DNA from: an uncultured delta proteobacterium
GTDB taxonomy: Bacteria; Myxococcota_A; Polyangia; Polyangiales; Ga0077539
Direction: 5' to 3'
Length of the DNA: 34,220 nucleotides
Assembly: GCA_903845045.1 (NCBI GenBank)
Contig: CAIMWA010000408.1
Coordinates: 1-34,220, forward strand
Shown here: positions 31,543-34,220 of the stretch, piece by piece
Position numbering within the stretch: the stretch's first letter is position 1
Layout: the number at the start of each line of letters is the position of its first letter
Notes under the pieces: model-generated
Told to the model about the DNA's origin: nothing
Databases searched by the model: none
Seen by the model: the letters and a program-made list of their open reading frames with translations, nothing else
Position numbers and translations under genes: made by a program

Positions 31543-31859
31543 CGCTTCTCCTGCCTTTCGAGACGACGGGTTCGGCCCGTCACCGATCGCCGCCCTAACC
31601 CACCGCCCGGACGTTGCGTTCCGGACGAAAAAGCGCCCCTGCGCGACGAATGAACTCGACGCGGGGTAGGGCCTGTGGGATGCGCAGGTGCCGACGCTGC
31701 CGGGCAATTCGCCTACGGACTCAGCGGACACTCGCGGGAGGCGAGCGGAACTCTAGATGAAGACGGCGCCGCCGTCAACCCGGCCGCGCCGAGGCGGGGC
31801 GGGGACGTTCCGCGAACGCGTCCGTCGTGTGACGGCAATGTGCAGGAATTTGGGGGAAA
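31543..31859 (-). other. 317-bp gene-free stretch: long leader and promoter of the CarD gene
   Basis: No gene is supported here. It holds a promoter candidate at 31778-31750, giving a leader of about 200 nt before the CarD start. Two hairpins lie in the leader: GACGGG/CCCGTC at 31565-31581 and CTCGC/GCGAG near 31731-31745. The CarD reading frame is open through most of it from a GTG at 31731, so an extended protein cannot be fully excluded. The stretch nearest 31859 is the untranslated end of the OmpA-family gene. Confidence 0.5.
31750..31778 (-). promoter_or_regulatory. Putative promoter of the CarD gene
   Basis: Minus strand: TTGACG (31778-31773), a 17-bp spacer and TAGAGT (31755-31750). 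Transcription would begin near 31743. Confidence 0.48.
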
Positions 31860-32678
31860 TCAGTGCGCCGCGGGGGCGCCGTCGAGGGACGACAGGTCCG
31901 GGAGCTCTTCGATGTTCGGCATGAGCACGATCTCGACGCGGCGGTTCAGGGCGCGGTTCGCGTCGGTGTCGTTGGGCTGCGCGGGCTGGTTGTCGGCGTA
32001 CCCGGCGGCGCCGAGGTGCACCGAGCCCACGTTGTTCGAGGCGAGGAAGCGCACCACGTTGATGGCGCGCTCCGCGGAGAGCTCCCAGTTGTCGGCGTAG
32101 CGGCCGTTGTGGCCGAGCTGCACGTTGTCGGTGTGCCCGGCCACGAGGAAGTCGCGGCCCTGGATCTGCGCGAGCACCGCCGCCACCTGCTGGAGCACCT
32201 GCTGGCCTTCGCTGCGGAGCTCCGCGCGGCCCGAGTCGAAGAGGATGCCCGCGGGCATCTCGATGACCATGCGTCCACGGACCGTGTGCACGCGGAGCTG
32301 GCCCGCGGAGATCATCGACTGGAACTGGCTGAGCATGTTCCGGTAGGTGCTCAGCCGCGCCTCGGCCGCCTGCTGCCGGCGGCGGAGCTCGGCCTCGCGC
32401 TGCTGGGCCTCGGTGAGCGCCGTCGCCGTCTGGGCGCCCTCGCGCTGCAACCGGGACACGTTCTCCCCGAGCTCCGCGAGGCGCCGGGCCATCGCCGTGT
32501 TCGACGCCTGCATCCCGTCGAGCTGCTCCTGCAGATGCGCGCGCTCGCCCGTGAGGTCGTGCAGCTGGTGCTGCAGCCCCGCGATCTCGGCGAGCTTCGC
32601 GTTCCACTCGCCGGTGGTGTGCGTGCAGGCCGACGCGACGGCCATGCACCCCAAGAACCCGATCAGCCGTCGATTCAC
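31860..32678 (-). CDS. OmpA-family lipoprotein (peptidoglycan-binding)
   Basis: A 272-aa protein from GTG 32678 (GGAGG site 10 nt upstream). The signal ends at a lipobox (VASAC, Cys18). Residues ~25-120 form a coiled coil (KLAEIAGLQHQLHDLTGERA onward). The C-terminal OmpA/MotB domain begins near VIEMPAGILFDSGRAELRSE and has the peptidoglycan-binding pattern AGHTDN, WELSAERAINVVRFL and ANRALNRRVEIVLMP. The coiled coil probably spans the periplasm between the outer-membrane lipid anchor and the wall. It has a strong promoter of its own. Confidence 0.93.
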   Translation of the reverse strand: MNRRLIGFLGCMAVASACTHTTGEWNAKLAEIAGLQHQLHDLTGERAHLQEQLDGMQASNTAMARRLAELGENVSRLQREGAQTATALTEAQQREAELRRRQQAAEARLSTYRNMLSQFQSMISAGQLRVHTVRGRMVIEMPAGILFDSGRAELRSEGQQVLQQVAAVLAQIQGRDFLVAGHTDNVQLGHNGRYADNWELSAERAINVVRFLASNNVGSVHLGAAGYADNQPAQPNDTDANRALNRRVEIVLMPNIEELPDLSSLDGAPAAH

Positions 32679-32718
32679 GTCGCCATCGCCTCCGAAATGC
32701 CCGCCTGCGGGCGCGGCG

Positions 32719-32748
32719 ACGCTAAACAGAGCTCCGGGAAATTGTCAA
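32719..32748 (-). promoter_or_regulatory. Putative promoter of the OmpA-family gene
   Basis: Minus strand: perfect TTGACA (32748-32743), an 18-bp spacer and TAGCGT (32724-32719). Transcription would begin near 32712, leaving a ~34-nt leader. This is one of the clearest promoters in the window. Confidence 0.66.
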
Positions 32749-32799
32749 AAGAAACCCCCCCATATAGGAGGGAACGTACTTCGCCATGCAGGGCCATGC

Positions 32800-32827
32800 T
32801 TGACACCAGCCCAAGCGACGATACATT
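32800..32827 (+). promoter_or_regulatory. Putative promoter of the H1-like gene
   Basis: Perfect TTGACA (32800-32805), a 16-bp spacer and TACATT (32822-32827), about 35 nt before the start codon. The surrounding ~100 bp are the most A/T-rich of the window, consistent with a strong promoter. Confidence 0.6.
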
Positions 32828-32862
32828 ACCTAACAGTCATCCTCATGACGGGAGGTAGTTCC

Positions 32863-33219
32863 ATGGCAACTGCGAAGAAGAAGGCGGCCCCCAAGGCCAA
32901 GAAGCCGGCGGCGAAGAAGCCGGCGGCGAAGAAGGCTGCTGCGAAGCCGGCCGCTAAGAAGGCTGCTGCGAAGCCGGCCGCCAAGAAGGCCGCCGCCAAG
33001 AAGCCGGCCGCCAAGAAGGCCGCCCCGAAGAAGGCCGCCGCCAAGAAGCCGGCCGCCAAGAAGGCCGCTGCCAAGCCGGCCGCCAAGAAGGCCGCTGCCA
33101 AGAAGCCGGCCGCCAAGAAGCCGGCCGCCAAGAAGGCGCCCGCCAAGAAGGCGCCCGCCAAGAAGGCGGCCGCTCCGGTCGTCGCCGCCGCTCCGGCGGG
33201 TGACGAGAGCGAGGAGTAG
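32863..33219 (+). CDS. Histone H1-like Lys/Ala/Pro repeat protein
   Basis: A 118-aa protein from ATG 32863 with a strong GGAGG site (32851-32855). Almost the whole length is built from KKPAAKKAAAK-type units, followed by a short acidic tail (GDESEE). This composition matches bacterial histone H1-like proteins (HctB/AlgP-like tails), which bind and compact DNA without a globular domain. It should be abundant given its promoter. There is no fused HU or other domain. The repeated codons (mainly GCC, AAG, CCG) make the DNA itself near-repetitive, so copy number may vary between strains. Confidence 0.88.
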   Translation: MATAKKKAAPKAKKPAAKKPAAKKAAAKPAAKKAAAKPAAKKAAAKKPAAKKAAPKKAAAKKPAAKKAAAKPAAKKAAAKKPAAKKPAAKKAPAKKAPAKKAAAPVVAAAPAGDESEE

Positions 33220-33256
33220 CCTCCTCGGAATCCGCAGCCACGTGGTTGCGGGTGGT

Positions 33257-33294
33257 CGAAGGCGCGCGTGGACCAGGTCCATGTCGCGCCTTCG
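33257..33294 (+). terminator. Strong hairpin after the H1-like gene
   Basis: A perfect 10-bp stem (33257-33266 with 33285-33294) closes an inner 4-bp hairpin (TGGA/TCCA). It lies between the convergent ends of the H1-like gene and the gamma-glutamyltransferase gene and could serve both. The downstream T-run is short (CATTT). Confidence 0.6.
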
Positions 33295-33327
33295 GCTCAT
33301 TTGGGGGGCGGAGCGTCGGTACCCGTC

Positions 33328-34220
33328 TCATCGCCCCGCGGGGCGCCCGCCCTTGCGCGGATCGCTCGCGGCGAGAATGACGCGGTCGCGTCCGGTTCCG
33401 TCGATCCAGAGAGCCTGGGCAACGCCGAGCGGCAGCGGCGCCGTGATCGGGACGTGCCCCCGGCGGCGCAGGCCTTCGCGCACATCGTCGGCGACGTCGG
33501 CGTCGACCTGGAGCTCGTTGGGCGTTCCCTGGTGGTGAACCCGGGGGGCGCTCACGGCAGACTCCGGGTCCATGTGGTGCACGAGGAGGTTGAGCAGCAC
33601 CTGCGCCGTGGCCGTGGCGATGCGGGGGCCGCCGGCCGCACCGACGCACCCCACGGGCCTGCCGCCGCGGAGGACCACCGACGGGCTCATCGACGACACC
33701 GGCCGGCGTCCCGGTGCCAGGGCGTTCGGGCGGCTCGCGCCGAGGCCGTAGGAGCTCCCGCCGCCGAGGCTGAAATCGTCGATCTCGTCGTTGAGCAGCA
33801 CGTCCATCGACGGGATGGCCACGCTGGCGCCGAAGGGTCCGTTGACCGTGGTGGTCAGTGACACGACGGTTCCCTCGCGATCCACGACGCAGAGGTGCGT
33901 GGTGCCACGGTCCCGCGCGGGCTCGTCGACGGTGATCGGAGCGCTGTGCTCGGCGTCGAAGCGGGCGGCGCGACGTGCGAGGCGGGCGGGGTCGAGGAGC
34001 CGGGCGACGTCCACGGCCTCGGGGTTCGCGGGGTCGCCGACGTAGCGGGCGCGATCGTCGAAGGCCGCGCGGAACGACTCCGCCAGGCGATGGAAATACC
34101 CGCTGGATCCAGGCGCTTCGACGGCGGTCGCGGGGTACGCGCCGAGGGTCTCGGCGACGAGGATCCCCCCGGCGCTCGGGGGAGGGGCCGTGACGATCTC
34201 GTCGCCGCGAAAGGGCACCC
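33328..34220 (-). CDS. Gamma-glutamyltransferase, C-terminal part (partial, cut by window edge)
   Basis: About 297 residues, open to the right edge, so the N-terminus lies outside the window. The visible part covers the end of the large subunit (TAPPPSAGGILVAETLGAY) and the complete small subunit. The self-cleavage and nucleophile site is RGTTHLCVVDREG, where the second Thr of TTH becomes the new N-terminus. Other family motifs are NDEIDDFS, RPVSSMSPSVVLRGG and GAAGGPRI, followed by a substrate-pocket region. The enzyme transfers or hydrolyses the gamma-glutamyl group of glutathione and related amides, usually in the periplasm. It ends convergent with the H1-like gene. Confidence 0.93.
   Translation of the reverse strand, partial: VPFRGDEIVTAPPPSAGGILVAETLGAYPATAVEAPGSSGYFHRLAESFRAAFDDRARYVGDPANPEAVDVARLLDPARLARRAARFDAEHSAPITVDEPARDRGTTHLCVVDREGTVVSLTTTVNGPFGASVAIPSMDVLLNDEIDDFSLGGGSSYGLGASRPNALAPGRRPVSSMSPSVVLRGGRPVGCVGAAGGPRIATATAQVLLNLLVHHMDPESAVSAPRVHHQGTPNELQVDADVADDVREGLRRRGHVPITAPLPLGVAQALWIDGTGRDRVILAASDPRKGGRPAGR

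Noticed and set aside
32881..33170. Tandem DNA repeat element
   Set aside because: The repetition is explained by the KKPAAKKAAAK-type protein repeat of the H1-like gene in an intact frame.

Overview
The window is chromosomal DNA from a very GC-rich member of the Myxococcota, most likely a Polyangia/Sandaracinus-like bacterium. The evidence is strong G/C at third codon positions, Ser/Thr protein kinases with C-terminal membrane anchors, lipoproteins with Asp/Ala-rich linkers and Cys-rich repeats, FHA-DUF4388, PilZ and CarD/CdnL proteins, and a Lys/Ala/Pro histone-H1-like protein. The genus is inference. No integrase, transposase, CRISPR array, rRNA or intact tRNA was seen.

Layout. 1-66: possible 3' tip of an upstream gene. 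119-1919 (-): a lipoprotein with two NTF2-like repeats, then a zinc-ribbon protein. 2044-5998 (+): a membrane-anchored probable pseudokinase and a 760-aa Cys-rich repeat lipoprotein. 6008-7108 (-): an EcsC/TerB-like protein. 7245-10740 (+): a tightly overlapping four-gene operon around an almost cysteine-free P-type ATPase. 10838-11329: a Rieske protein. 11406-14559 (+): an overlapping block of outer-membrane protein, ECF-like sigma factor, single-pass membrane protein and lipoprotein. 14562-15392 (-): a degenerate J-domain/TPR protein. 15579-18633 (-): the conserved rpmH-rnpA-yidD-yidC-jag cluster. 18766-19458 (-): RadC. 19565-21608 (-): an HEFGH metallopeptidase-like lipoprotein and a coiled-coil lipoprotein. 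21677-25258 (+): smc, whose 3' end overlaps a convergent Ser/Thr kinase (25206-26705, -). 26780-29262: a cyclic-nucleotide-binding protein, an unlisted 38-aa basic protein, FHA-DUF4388, J-domain and PilZ proteins. 29281-30915 (-): RNase G/E. 31033-31542 (-): CarD/CdnL. 31860-32678 (-): an OmpA-family lipoprotein. 32863-33219 (+): an H1-like protein. 33328-34220 (-): the C-terminal part of a gamma-glutamyltransferase, cut by the window edge.

How the genes fit together. Housekeeping functions (membrane protein insertion, tRNA 5' maturation, chromosome condensation, RNA processing, rRNA-type promoter control) alternate with signalling and envelope modules typical of myxobacteria. The least understood unit is the P-type ATPase operon: three HMA-like folds without CxxC, and FGT where heavy-metal pumps have CPC, so the cargo cannot be guessed. 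Several promoters share TTGAC(A/C)-N17/18-TAnnnT, and in some cases the -10 hexamer ends only 6-9 nt before the start codon, suggesting leaderless transcripts. These promoter calls were made by eye.
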